From Annona cherimola (lineage: Eukaryota; Streptophyta; Magnoliopsida; Magnoliales; Annonaceae), in assembly GCA_030490835.1 (NCBI GenBank), contig CM059973.1, positions 56,734,008 to 56,798,007 on the forward strand: DNA of 64,000 bases, in the 5' to 3' direction. The translations under genes were made by a program, and so were the position numbers. Shown in pieces: positions 12,801 through 24,678 of the stretch; positions within the stretch are counted from its first letter, which is position 1; every line of letters starts with the position of its first letter. The notes under the pieces were generated by a model. The model was given only the letters and a program-made list of their open reading frames with translations, was not told where the DNA came from and did not search any database.

Positions 12801-13274
12801 CATCTATAAAAAAATTCATCTCAAAATGACTTTTCTAGTGTAAGATATGGTCAGATGAAAATGCCTCTTGAATTTTGATGAAATTAAATAGTTATCACCC
12901 TAATTTAATCATTATTAACATAATCCATTCCATTCATGAGGTAGAACACATCAACATATTCTTACCTTTTAAATTTCATGTCAATCCGCCTTATGGGCGT
13001 CAAGTTATGAATTTTCTAAGTAATAACCTCATTAATCCCATAATTACCATCAATTTAATCATAATTGGTGGAATAATTAACCATGTCACATCATCATTCC
13101 CTACACCATATTTTGTCTTTATGTGTACATTAACTTACATTGAGCTAAGGTGATTAATTTAATCACATTACTTAATCAATTGCTTTAATCTCAATCATTC
13201 AATTGAATCATACAATCAATAATGATTAAATGTCTAAATTACATATATGGATCTCAATTGTTCTTTGTATCACA
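9853..13274. mobile_element. Solo LTR H, 3.4 kb, Ty3/gypsy-like, inserted in F gag
   Basis: It begins TGTGACGCCTC and ends GTATCACA, imperfect inverted termini typical of Ty3/gypsy LTRs. The flanks are CAAAG (9848-9852) and GAAAG (13275-13279), a 5-bp duplication with one mismatch. Removing the insert and one duplication restores a continuous gag reading frame across the join. The block 'gtgagtattaactcagtaag' near 10376 is a common element of such LTRs. No internal gag or pol is present, so this is a solo LTR formed by LTR-LTR recombination. All small frames inside lack recognisable similarity. Confidence 0.75.
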
Positions 13275-13279
13275 GAAAG

Positions 13280-14654
13280 CTTTGATTTCATCAACTATGC
13301 AATTAACTCTCTCAACTAGGTTTTCATTTACACTAATAGCTGAGTTACATTATTTTTTCTTTAATATATATTTATTGCCCAATTTCTTTGTCTCATCAAA
13401 CAATAAATAATATACTTATTGTAATTCATCTAACTCAACACATTTGAGACAATCATAAGTGGAGGAATATATAGATTTGGAAATAGATTGATCGAGTTTA
13501 GAGGTTACTTCTCCACTACTCCTGCAATTAGTTGAGGCAGTCAAACCTTCCACCAATTCAGTTGCTCTGAGGCAATTTCCCGTATTTTCTTCTTCAACTC
13601 TTGCTATACAGCAGATCCTAGCACAATTTGCAGCTTCTTGATCTTCATTTGAAGAGCTTCTTGTTGATGATGAGTCCTTATTGACATACATTCCTTTGCC
13701 CTTGGGCTTTAGGAACCTTCTAGCGTTGTTCATATCTTTCTTCTTTTGCCTTTCTTTTGGCTTGTTCTCTTTGGGTGTAGGACATTTAGCTTGCATGTGT
13801 CTCACTCCACCACATCTAAAACACTTGATCACTTCTTTCTTCTTTTATCTTATGCTTTTCTCCTTGAAACCTTTGGATGAATTGATGTTCTTTCCTTTTC
13901 TAACAAATCTTCCGAATTTTCTTATCAGGAGAGTGATCTCCTCATCTTAATTTTGTGATAAAGAAGTGGATTCATCTGAGCTCTATGTGACTTTTAATGC
14001 AATTGCTTTCTTTCCTTTGTGATACTCTTCATTTTTTTCTTGATTAGCTCATGTGATATGAGTGAGCTGATTAGGTCTCTAGTTTCGACGTACTGAGGTG
14101 TTTTGCCTCTTCAATTGCAATAATCTTGGAGGTCCAAGTTTAGGTACTGCTCTTAAGATTTTCATAATCTGTTTAGATTCAGAAATTGCCTTTCCTAGGC
14201 CTTTAAAAGCATTATTAATTTTGGAAAATCTAGTAAATATTTTAGATATATTTCTTATATCATGCATTTTGAAGCTTGTTAGCTCTCCAATCAAAATGTT
14301 TCTTGAGAAGTACTCTCATAAATTGAGGTTAGAGTGTCTCATATCTCTTTTGCAAATAAACAAAAAGAAACTCTATTATATTTGACAGTTGTTAAGGGAC
14401 AAAATAGAGAGTTCATGGCTTTGGCATTACTCTTTATCGGTATAACTTCCTCCTTGATCCATTCAAAGGCCCTTTCATTTGTGGGTAGAGTAACCTCATC
14501 ATGGATGACTATTTAAGAGTCAACATTAGTTGCCATGATAAGTTATTTCATGTTCAACATCCAGTAACCGAAGTTACTGCCATCAAATAGAGGCGACCTT
14601 GTGAAAAATTGGCCATCAGAAAATACAGGGTTTGGAAGTCAATTGTGATGTCAT
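13280..14654 (-). pseudogene. gag: gag N-terminal part of element F
   Basis: On the minus strand the region starts at an ATG ending at 14654 and includes the first CCHC knuckle (CFRCGGVRHMQAKC, in the frame 13416-13832), the 'KILRAVPK' region (14079-14294) and the DCLKCVELDELQ segment. Several stops and frameshifts separate these pieces, and the Gly-His spacing residue of the knuckle is Arg. The knuckle motif C-X2-C-X4-H-X4-C is kept. Confidence 0.75.
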
Positions 14655-14690
14655 TTATAATAGATCTCTTTAGTGCAAACTCAAAGACCT

Positions 14691-14702
14691 GCTCTAATAC
14701 CA
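14691..14702 (-). other. Primer-binding site of element F
   Basis: The minus strand reads TGGTATTAGAGC two bases inside the 5' LTR. It matches the plant initiator-Met tRNA complement (TGGTATCAGAGC) with one difference. Confidence 0.8.
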
Positions 14703-14704
14703 CT

Positions 14705-16204
14705 TGTTGATCCCGAGTTTGTGGCAAAACCAAGAGGGGAGGGGGGAATTGGGTTCTTTTGGAACTTTAAAACTTAATCCTTTGCAAACTAAGTCCCCTT
14801 AAATGAAAACTAAGAAAGAAATGGAGAAAATAAAAAGAATCAACAAACACGAGAAATTATAGTGGTTCAAGACAAACCTCCCCACTCTATTCTTCCAAGA
14901 ACACACCCTTGTGTCTTGGGTTCCACTATATCAATCTGCAATATGCTTAAAGCTCTTGCTCTCTTCTAGATTATAACTTTAGAGGGCCTTTTATAATTAT
15001 AATGCAAGTGGACGGTGAGTCACACTCCAACTGTACAATACTTGTCTTTACTTGACTTTAATCTCCTCTATAGAGCCAAGTAGTAATACAATAGAATGAA
15101 TTAAAAGAAATTTTTATAATTACAGATTATGCAGAGAGTGTTTCAACATAGAGAAGAACTTGGTCGGGCTTGAGATTGAGAAAAATCTCAGCACTTGCAA
15201 TGAAGATTGTTGTTATTCTTTTGGACCACTTAATAATCTCTCAATAGTTTGTAAGTGGGAAGGTGAAGGCTCATTGAATGCTCTAGCTAACCTTCCTTAC
15301 TCCACTTAATGTGCTTTAAATATTGGAGGAGTTATTTCAAAAGTTAGGAGGTAGGTGGAGTACATTAATTCGCCAACATTTGAATTCCAAGTTACACATA
15401 GAGTTGACTTCGGGTGCGACTTCACCTAAGTCGTGAACCGAAGTCAACTTAGGTTGCGACTTCACTATGCGATATACTCTTTGAAACTTCAAGACTTCAT
15501 AAATCAAGTGCTTTGACATATGTGCTCCTATATCTTCAAGTTTTAGCTTCATTTGCCTCAATATTTTACAAACTTAATATGTACTCTTCTTCATCTTGAA
15601 TTATGTACCTGGACATCAACCATTTGTAGCTTGATCAATAATTTATGACATTCGTCTTTGATTTAACAACATATGAGTTGCTTAAACTTTTCTAGTTGAT
15701 CTTTGAGCTTGAATCTGCTTGCTTTGAGTCTCATTGTATTCTAGTCATATATTAAGGTCGACTTGACTTGCAACTTGACCCAAAGCGCCCAACTAAGTCG
15801 ACTTTATTTGGTCCTTCACCTAAGTCGCACATCGAAGTCAACTTAGGATGCAACTTGACTTCATCAGGTTCAAAGTTAGGGGCCTGAAGCCTTCCAAGTT
15901 GAATGCAGAGTTGACTTTGGTTGCAACTTTACCATGTAGCAAACGAAGTGAACTTCGGATGCAACTTCACCGTTGTCCAAAAATTTATAGTCGTAGTCGA
16001 TCATAGAGTTGTTTTCTATATGACTTGACCTAAGTCAATGCCTTAGTCAACTTGACTCTGCGACTTGACTTGTCATGACTTGTATTTGAAATTTTCTAAC
16101 TTAACACATTTCAACACACATGTTAGTACCTCTTAATTCTCAAAATTGAATTATTAATCATCAAAACATGGATTGTGCTTGATTTGCTAGTTTACTTTAC
16201 AACA
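14705..16204 (-). repeat. 5' LTR of element F
   Basis: Runs from TGTTGATCC to ACAACA, 1500 bp, with the same layout as the left LTR but several deletions. It carries array remnants at 15400-15470 and 15750-16070. It is followed by TAACC, the partner of the left flank TAATC. Confidence 0.8.
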
Positions 16205-16737
16205 TAACCTTACCAATTGAATCATATCCAAAGCTAATATTGGGGAACAACTTCCCCATCCTAATCATATCCCAAAACTAACTTTAGGAACTAAATCTCA
16301 GAACTATAAAATCTTAATCTTGATACTGAATCAACAAGGGGAGTTGCCACAACTCCCAAAGTAGAATTCAACCAAATACGGGTTTCCAAAACTTTATATA
16401 AATAAACAAAATAAATATCAATTAATTAAAAATACCACTTTTATCATTTCATATCCACATCACCAAACTTTATTATCATCTCTCTAGGGAATTATCCTTC
16501 CCTATACAATTCAACATATCATCCATATCTTATAATTGCACAAAATCAACTAAACATATTCTCTTCATCCTCAAAAATCATCCTACAGTTTCAATCCATA
16601 TCCATAAAATCAATACTCTATATTAGTTTAATTCATCTAAATTTTCACTCATGCTTCCATTATAACTCCTCTTATACAGTCTAATTACTGTGGTAGCATC
16701 CAATCATTCAAAGCTTTGCTCTGGTACCATTCTAAAA
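16205..16737 (-). repeat. Right internal part of element G with its primer-binding site
   Basis: AT-rich non-coding sequence. The minus strand reads TGGTACCAGAGC (16718-16729) shortly inside the LTR boundary at 16738, a PBS of the initiator-Met type. No gag is recognisable, so G appears to be a non-coding (LARD-like) derivative or has lost its genes. Confidence 0.5.
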
Positions 16738-18518
16738 TGTCCCAATAGCTAACCTTTACACTTAACCAATGGTTGTTAATTTCATTGAAAATTCGGCAGC
16801 ATCTCCTCAGAATCATAAGGTTGAGGAGTTAGATGGAATCACCCTATACAGATATTCTCACATCATATTATCCATTATATTACATACATGAAAATATAGA
16901 AGTTGAATAAAATAAATGTATCCAATTCTCCTCCAGTTCATCCACATAAATAACTACATATCAACTTCTTAATAAAATAGGCTTTACAAGAAGTCTCACC
17001 ACAAAACTCATTTACGCAAGGAAATATCAAACTTAACCTTTCTTATTGATTGAGTTAATAATTCATATATACCCTGATGAACTACAATCTCTTTTCACTT
17101 TTATCTGAGTACCAACCTTATGTTGGGCTCCTACCTCTGTCATTCATCTAAAAACATCAATATAAGAAGACGTGAGTCCGGGCCTAGTCAGTAAGAAGGA
17201 TAACAATAAAACTCAAATATTAAACCAAACAAACATCATTTTCATCAAATAACTCAAACATCAAAATCTTTAAAATTCATATACTCATCCATACTATGCT
17301 CATGCAAGCACTCATGCTTTAAATGCTGATGCAATGCAAATGCTCATCCCCGTCCTTCTCATCATCAACATAATCCATATTTTCCGACACACCAGGTAGA
17401 CTCATCATCATTATCTAACACAACTATACCATAGTATACCATAAATCCTCTTATTCTCTAGCTAACTTGGAGAATCATCATATGTTATGCTCGTGCAATA
17501 ATGAAGTCATACATCATGTCCGTGCTCATTGATGAGCTACGTATATGTCAATTAAAATGCTAGCTATTTACTCAAGTATACGTGCCATGTCAAGTAATAA
17601 AGAGTGAGTAAAGTATCGTTCCCACGAGGAATTGTGAACCGGAATTATTAATTAGTTCAACTGCTTTCGATGGGTGAAAATTCTGAGTTTATGATTTAAC
17701 TAAAACTAATAACTGTAATGAGAAATTAGAGTAGAGTTGCGAAACTACTGGATACTAGAAACGAGTTTACTAATTAGGGATGGCAGATGGATAGCTTGGA
17801 ATCCTTGAATCTAAATTATATTGCTTTGGTTCTTGTTAATTGGATTGCATATGGATTTACTAGCCCAAGTTCACGTATCTCTATATATGTCTTCCAACAT
17901 TATATAAAGCTAATTACACCCTATTTAATTACTATGTTCTTATGCCATTAAATAAAGTGAAATTGATAAGTTCATAACTTGTATAATGACTACACAGGGT
18001 TTAATAATATATTCCTATCCGTTAAACAACTCTCCTTACACAAAGGTAGAAATTTATGCCTTGCACATGGATCTGGCAGAGATTTTCCTCTTCCAAGGAT
18101 AAATCAAGCAATTAAATCATCTTACAAGGCAGCTAATCTTGTAAAAAGAAATAAATCCACACATGCAAAGGTAAATCATACACAATCATATATGAAATCA
18201 AATATTCATTCCTGAATATTCAAAGAACCACCAACAATATAGTTTAGAATTCAAATCATCCTAACTATCCATCTAATGGAGGCTTAGTTCAAAGACATGA
18301 TCTTAACATCCATTACATTCATATAAAAAGTATCCATGAAAGTAGAGAAAGAAAAGTGGAAAGAAATAGAGAAAACTGTTTTCCGGCAGTTTCCACCAAC
18401 GAAGTTGAATCCTCTCTTCAATTCGGGCTTTGATCTTGATTTTCTCTTTCTCTTGCTTGACAATTCTTTTTTGGGCTCTCCCCCTTCTCTCTCTCTCTCT
18501 TGCGCGAACCCCTAAGAA

Positions 18519-18527
18519 CTATTTATA
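18519..18527 (-). promoter_or_regulatory. TATA box of LTR J
   Basis: The minus strand reads TATAAATAG, followed within 30 bases by a (CT)n leader, as in a plant core promoter. Confidence 0.6.
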
Positions 18528-18580
18528 GAGTCCCTTTGCGCAGCTTACATGCTGAAATTTGCGTGTACGGATGCGTATTA

Positions 18581-18860
18581 GCACCTAGGCGCCCCTAGCT
18601 GGCGCCTAGGCACCAACTCTCTATGTGCTGGGCAACTTGGACATATTCTGTAAACCCTAGGAGTCCATGCATTGGTGCCTAGGTGCCAACTCCCTGGACT
18701 TTCATGGCTTGGAGCTTCTATTTTGACACATTGTGTTTGATCATGCCTGGCGCCTGGGCGCCCCTAGCTGACGCCTAGGCGCCAACTCCCTAGAAGCAGT
18801 GGCTTCAAAAACTTCTGAACTTTGCCTGCATGTAGATGAAGTGGCGCCTAGGCGCCAACT
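18581..18860 (-). promoter_or_regulatory. Four GGCGCC palindrome modules upstream of the J TATA box
   Basis: The motif (G/C)GCGCCTAGGCGCC or close variants occurs at 18581-18614, 18673-18690, 18746-18784 and 18841-18860, each followed by 'aactc'. All lie 50-340 bp upstream of the TATA on the minus strand, the place expected for U3 enhancer repeats. Confidence 0.55.
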
Positions 18861-19993
18861 CACTACCTCGTGACTTGTTTCGATCTGCATTCCACTCCCC
18901 TGCATGCCTTCATATGTACCGTCCTTCCTGCAAAAGATGGAAAAACTAAATAAATGAACTAAAAATGCCTAAATAATGCTAAAAATGCCTAAAAACTAAA
19001 TAATGCTCCTAAAATGCAAATCAAATGAAAATTAAGCTAAATGAATGCAAACTAAGTGTAATCTCTCGAACTAACGCACAAATCAAGTTTGAAATGGGCC
19101 ATGATAACTCGTATTTTTACGAGTTATCACTCATGTGCTCATTTTAAAATGTATCCATCAAAATCAAATAATTTTCTTGCTAAAAATATTTACAAATCCA
19201 TCATCAACTCAAATAAAATTTTCATACTCTTCAACTCAATTAAATAATTAAAGCTAAGAAAATTATATATCTCAAAAAGGAGGTTTTCATAAAAATCTCA
19301 AATAAAACATCCAAATTATCACAAAACGTCCATGCTCGAAAAATAAACATCCATCAACATCCATAAGCATTCAAATAAAAGCAAAAAATTCCTACTTATC
19401 TTTTATGCAAATTTTCAAACTTTTCCTCATTCTCAATTCTAAACACCTATCGAGAGACATTCATCTTTCACATTGATTCACATATTTAAAATAGTAATTA
19501 CATTTCATCACAAAAGTATCATCCTAAAATTATCCATCCACATTTAATGTTTATATTTCATCTCCATGAAAAAATTCATTTTTCTCTACCTTATTAAGGT
19601 TTAGAATTTCTTCCATACTATCACAATATATAAAATAGATGCAATAAACAAGAAAAATAAAAAAATATTGAAAAGAACTTGCTTACCTCAATATCTATTT
19701 ACTTTTTCTCAACTCCTCATGAAATCCAATTCCACCAACCCTAAGGTTTTCATTCGTTTCTCTCCTCTTCCTCTCTCCTCCCCTCCTCTCCTTCTCCTCT
19801 CTGTTCTTCTCTTTCTTCCATTTTATTATTTTTTTACTAGTTTTTAAGCAACTGCTGCTGCTGCTGCTGGACAACTTAGGGGTAAGTGAAGAGTTTTCTA
19901 AATTTTTAATTTAGTCCCTAGTTTTAGTAAATTTTAGAATAGTTCTTATATTTTAAAAAAATCTTTATAAATATATATACACAGGGTTTCACA

Positions 19994-20580
19994 ACAATAT
20001 ACTAAAATATATTAAAATAATAATTATTATTGTGAAAATTTTAAAAGTAATGTCACCAAATTAATTTATTTAATGTGAGGATAATGTTAGAAGAATAAAT
20101 TTATTTTTGTTGTGTTTTTTAGAATTAACTATCTAAAAATATTGCAAATTTGCAATAAACTTAATCTAATCATTTTTAAGTAAAATTTGTAATCTATCTC
20201 ACTATTTGCCGCGTTGATTGTGAACACGATCAATCTTGGACGTTATTGATAAAATAAAACACTAAAAAATGATTTTATATGCTTTCCTATTATTTTGATT
20301 TTTGATAATTGGAAAGTAACAATATACTTTACAAATATTTTTATACTAATTTGGTAGATATTTAATTGAGTTTAATGTGAATTTTTTTTTAAAAAAATTA
20401 TTTTGCAAGATTTGGGTATTAAATATTAATTTCAAGTGATTTAAATAATTTTTGTGATCTTTTGGTTTGAAATTATATTTTTATTTGTTGCAATAAAATC
20501 AAATAGGCTTGAATAATTTTTATATTAATAACTCATTAATGGATTTGATGAATTAATGATTTAATATTTTTATGCAGATT
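19994..20580. other. AT-rich spacer without recognisable features
   Basis: Very AT-rich, no sizeable open frame. Runs of A/T and short tandem AT stretches only. Confidence 0.5.
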
Positions 20581-22430
20581 TGCAAATTCAAGCAGTGGCG
20601 CCCACCATTCATATCACGCGCAACAGTCCACCACCATCACCGTCCATCAGCAGCGTCCTTCTAATTCAATGGAGCTGTCCTTCCAAATCCATGCAATTAA
20701 ATCTAGGCAGTTAATCCCAGCATTACTCCATGGTCCAAATTTTGTTTCCACCGCCCATATTTCAAAACTGTCCACCCATGGTTAAAATCAGAGCCGTCCA
20801 ATTTATTCCTCAGCCACCGTCTAAAGCAAGCAGATTTATTATTCCAGCCATGAAGCAACATAAATCTGCACCATTGGACACTTTCAGACGCGTCCAGAAA
20901 TTCCAAGCCATTGATTTTCTTTTGTTCAGCCAAAAACCACCACCCAATAAAGCAATCTCATGATCAGCACCGTCCAAACCAGCCACAAGCCATCATGTCC
21001 AGCATTTAATATAGGACCATCCAAAGCATCAGAAAGATCTGGACCGGCCGAACACTCAGATCTAAAAAATTTAGCCGCCCAGATCAATTTCCATATCCAG
21101 CTAAATTAATTGCAGATTAATCAAATCTGCCGTCCAATTAATTCTAAATCTCCACCGCCCATGCATCTGAAATTGGATGTGTAAAATTTAGACGTCTATC
21201 CATGCATTATTTCACTGCCTAGCATAAATCAACCGACAATTTTTATTCCAGCCATCATTCAAGCCAATCAGAACCGTCCAAGTTCCTGGAGATTTTAACC
21301 CAAGCATACATTGCATTCGATTTTCATCTACGCCGTTCAATCCTGGCGGAAGAACGCAATTTGAATTGCGTAAAATCAGCAGCGAATAAGTGCCCAATGG
21401 ATACCGCCAGATGCACAGGTTCTGCATCAATATAAAAAGGGGAGTAGCCATGCTATTTGGGGAGATTTTACATAGAGAGAAAATCTACTGCAGAAAAATT
21501 GAGAAAAAAATTTAGAGAGGGAAAATTTTAGAGAGTTAAGGGTTTGAGAGGAGGCGGAGAGCGCGGTGGCAAGAGGCAAGGCAGCAAATTGTGTGGAGTG
21601 GCCAACACACCATTGGGGCTCCAACTAACAAGCTTTTCTTTCCTCTTTTCCTTTTTATTTTAATTGCGCTGTTTAAGATGGATTTCAATTTTAATTTTAT
21701 TTAGGACTTAAACATGCTCAACTAAGTCCTTAATATAGGGTTTAGGAAGTAGCATGCGTACAATGTAGCGTGGTGTGTAGTTTTGATTTATTTATAATAG
21801 ATATTGTTATTTAATATCTTATGATTTAATGCTCGCCTAGTATTTGAGCTCCTACTTTGGCAATGATTTTATATATTAGGTGATGGAACCGAGAGGTGAA
21901 AGTCTAATATACGACAACCAAGATATTAAACCTAGAAATCTATTACTATGAGAATAGGCATGATGACCTTGAGGAATCCACGAATGGCTATAGAACTTAA
22001 TAAATCCTGATTGCCTTAATCCCACGAGAATAGGTAGTTAATAATAAATTAGGGTTATGTCTTGTAGATTTTAAGAGAAGGTGTAAGGATAAATTAGAAT
22101 TTTTTCTCCTTTAACAAATAATATCCAGATTAAATAATTATAATATATACCTATTGCAAAAGACGCATGTGAAACCCTAAATCCTGGGTACTCTTATTCC
22201 TGCTTTCTGATTTCCAATCTAGTTTTAAATTCTATTTTCTCCTTTCATATTTTTATTCTACTTTATTCTCTTGACATTTGATAAAAGTGTTTAAAAGTAA
22301 TGTTTTGAGTCCCGAATTCTATAGATTGACATTTTATATACTACAATCTATGACCCATGCGTTTGCGGTGAGATTGCGAATAATTTGTCATAGGCATTAT
22401 CAATATTATTGTTAAACATTGATATATAGT
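20580..22430 (+). repeat. LTR-like promoter sequence of an unidentified retroelement
   Basis: The layout is that of an LTR: a 0.8 kb upstream part with repeated CCGTCCA motifs (20640-21280), a TATA box (TATAAAAAGG at 21431-21440), then a GA-rich leader with a CT-rich stretch after 21630. The block 21640-22400 recurs in inverted orientation at 50590-51400. Its phrases 'ctactttggcaatgatttt' and 'tagattg(t)' near 'tgcggtgagattgcgaat' suggest the U5 of a Ty3/gypsy element, but I cannot name the family. The frames at 20703-20963 and 21212-21624 show no known similarity and sit in the U3-like part. Confidence 0.4.
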
Positions 22431-22819
22431 GTGAGATCTGGATCTTACAAGGATTTGATAGAGACAAGCTCGAAGGGTCCTAAGAGAGGGACTAGGCGAA
22501 TCCTAGAGGGTAGAAATGAATCTCAAAGGGGATGAGGCGAATCCCAAGTTCTCGTCAGAGAGGATAATGTCCTCAAGAAGACTAAACAAAGGAGTGAGAG
22601 ATGTAAATTTAGTAAAGCTCTTTCAAGAGTAAAATCCTTATCTCCAAAGGAGAATTGATATTTTTTTATAGTAAATACTCCATGTTCGATGTGAGTGGGA
22701 GGATGCCCATGTATATTGCCCATATCACTTAATTTTAAGTGATTTTGTAGGGCTTAATGATGATAGGTTAGGGATCATAGCTCCTATTATGGAAAGTGGT
22801 TATGAATTAGTCCTTAGTC
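22431..22819. other. Flanking DNA left of element A, no recognisable gene
   Basis: Contains GA-rich phrases ('cctaagagagggactaggcgaatccta') but no recognisable product. It joins 50514 if element A and one CACAT copy are removed. Confidence 0.5.
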
Positions 22820-22824
22820 CACAT

Positions 22825-24465
22825 TATTGTGAAATAACTAGTAAATCAAGCACAATCCATGTTTTAATTATTAACGACTCAATTTGAAAAGTTTTTAAGG
22901 TACTAACAAGTGTGTGTGATGTTTCAAGATTGAGAATTTTCAAGCTCAATGCATGACAAGTCAAGTCACAAGCCAAGTTGACTTAGGCATCGACTCAAGT
23001 CAAGTCGATAACTACGTCAACTCCAGTATCAACTTCAACAAGCTATTTTTGGATAGTGTTGGAATTGTGGATGCATAAGCAGGCGAAGTCGCACCCGAAG
23101 TCGACTTCACATGCAACTTGGGTCAAGTCGCAACCCAAGTTGACTCTGTAAGTTACTTGGATTAACTATAGAGTACCAATACTAAGTACAATGAGGTCAA
23201 GTCGCACCTAAGTTGACTTTAATATGCGACTTGGGTGGAGTCTCATATGAAGTTGCTCAGTCATGCGACTTCGGTAAAGTTGCATCCCAAGTCAACCCTA
23301 ACATTCAACTTGAGCTCAAGGAGGATAAAAACATGAAGTTTCAAGTCCAAAAATAACAAGAAAGGTTCACACATCCTCACCTCACCATGATCTAAGATCC
23401 AGTCACTAGTTTAAGTACAATGATTCAAATGTACCATGACCGGGTAAATGATTAAGACGAACAAAGAACTATTTGCATAAACGAAAGCATTTAAAGCAAT
23501 GAACTTAAGTAACAAGGGATATACATATTATGAGACCAAGCTTATGAAATATCAAAAGTTCTAATGAGAAAAATGAACAGTGAAGTCGCAACCCAAGTCG
23601 ACTTCACCTGCAACTTGGGTCAAGTCTGAGATCAAGTCGACCTCAAAATGAAACTTAAAGATTGAAGACCGATGTGCTGAAGACCCAAGTCACAACCCAA
23701 GTCAACTCCAATCAATGATTTGGGTGAAGTTGCACCTGAAGTCGACTCTGAGTGCAATTTGGATCGTAACAGTTGGAAAATTTTGAACATTTATGCATTA
23801 AATGCGCGCCACCTACCTCCTAATGTCCTAATTCACTCCCTCTCTATTTAAGACTCGTCAATTGGAGTGGAGAGGATTAGCTAGAGCATTGATTAAGTTT
23901 TCACCTTTCAACTTACAAGCATTCAAGTGATCATCTAAGTGCTCTACAAGAAGAATGGTGCTATTTATTGCAAGTGCTGAAGTGATCCTTTTTCAAACTC
24001 TCTTTACGCGTTCTTCCTCCACCTGAAACTTCCACTACACCATATGTAAAGTATAGATTTTCTTTTCTATTCATTCTTTTGTGATTCCACTTGGTTTGAT
24101 ATTAGAGACCAAGATTAAGCGAAGGCAAGTAGTGTGTGGTTGGAGTGTGACTCATCGCCTACTTATTTGGTTACCGTAAAAGCTAAAATCCAGAAGAGAT
24201 CAAGGGCTATGGTTATAATCCTATTGATATAGTGGAACCTAAGACACAAAGATGTGTTCTTCGAGGAGTAAAGTAGGAAGGATTGTCCTTAACTACTATA
24301 ATTTTGTGTTTCAAATATTATTTTTTTATTTACTTTTGTATTCTCCATGTTTTTATTGAAGGAGAACTACTTTACAAGAGGTTAAACTTAATATGCCAAA
24401 ATTTTTTTAAAAGAATTCAATTTACCCTTTCCCTCTTGGGTTTTGCCATAAACTCGGGACCAATA
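22825..24465 (+). repeat. 5' LTR of element A
   Basis: It starts TATTGTGAAATAA (TG mutated to TA) and ends CCAATA. It has degenerate palindromic modules at 22965-23300 and 23580-23760 (mostly AAGTCGAC or AAGTTGAC), then the conserved 'gcattaaatgcg' block and a TATA-like TCTATTTAAG near 23850. Confidence 0.8.
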
Positions 24466-24467
24466 AG

Positions 24468-24479
24468 TGGTATCAGAGT
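24468..24479 (+). other. Primer-binding site of element A
   Basis: TGGTATCAGAGT lies two bases after the LTR end and matches the initiator-Met tRNA complement except the last base. Confidence 0.85.
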
Positions 24480-24515
24480 AGGTCTTTGAGTTTATACCAA
24501 AGAGATCTTATATAA

Positions 24516-24645
24516 ATGACATCCTAATCAACTTCCACCCCTGGTTTGGCTGAGGGCCAGTCTTTCACTAAACCATCGCTATTTAGTGGTAGTAACTTCG
24601 ATTACTGGAAGTTGAGAATGAAATAACTCATTACTACAATAGACA
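24516..24645 (+). pseudogene. gag: gag start of element A, cut by element M
   Basis: It begins with an ATG. A stop replaces Gln at codon 4, then the readable part contains GLAEGQSFTKP, FSGSNFDYWKLRMK and another stop. The frame continues at 41542 after removal of everything between the two ATA copies. Confidence 0.8.
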
Positions 24646-24678
24646 TAGGGGACGTTTGGGAAAGTGACAAGTGTGGGA

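Larger units (their letters stand above)
4361..16204 (-). mobile_element. Copia element F (Sirevirus-like), decayed, internally deleted
   Basis: Two related LTRs (4361-6013 and 14705-16204) flank gag, pol and ORF3 remnants read on the minus strand. The flanking 5-mers are TAATC (4356-4360) and TAACC (16205-16209), a target duplication with one mismatch. The host is element G. The order from right to left is 5' LTR, PBS, gag, solo LTR H, gag end, protease/integrase, a deletion of RT, an RNase H tail, truncated ORF3, polypurine tract and 3' LTR. Many frameshifts and stops plus unequal LTR lengths show that this is an old copy. Confidence 0.85.
17530..19129 (-). mobile_element. Solo LTR J (1600 bp) with TSD CTCAT
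   Basis: Termini are TGATGAGCTACG and ACGAGTTATCA, flanked by CTCAT on both sides (17525-17529 and 19130-19134). The minus strand has a consensus-like TATA box (TATAAATAG, complement of 18519-18527) followed by a CT-rich leader, which sets the orientation. Upstream of that TATA lie four GGCGCCTAGGCGCC-type palindrome modules (18581-18860). The block 'gtatcgttcccacgagga' near 17607 is familiar from widespread plant repeats. The open frame 17979-18215 is not recognisable and probably fortuitous. Confidence 0.7.
16738..19993 (-). repeat. 5' LTR of element G, interrupted by solo LTR J
   Basis: Boundaries are TGTCCCAATAGC at the left and GGGTTTCACA at the right, i.e. TG...CA. The PBS lies just outside the left boundary. 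Subtracting J (17530-19129 plus one duplication) leaves about 1.65 kb. The right 540 bp is collinear with the left-LTR remnant at 1451-2417. Confidence 0.55.

Noticed and set aside
13255..13274. gag coding assigned up to about 13258 (apparent KAFCDTK)
   Set aside because: The 5-bp near-duplication GAAAG/CAAAG and the TGTGA.../...TCACA termini place the LTR H end at 13274, so the similarity beyond was chance.
17979..18215. 78-residue frame in solo LTR J
   Set aside because: It lies in the R/U5 part of an LTR and is antisense to the element's transcription direction. No recognisable motif.
22825..24465. Element A 5' LTR considered as a solo LTR
   Set aside because: A PBS and gag start follow directly, and the matching CACAT duplication is found only after the 3' LTR at 50509-50513, proving one interrupted element.
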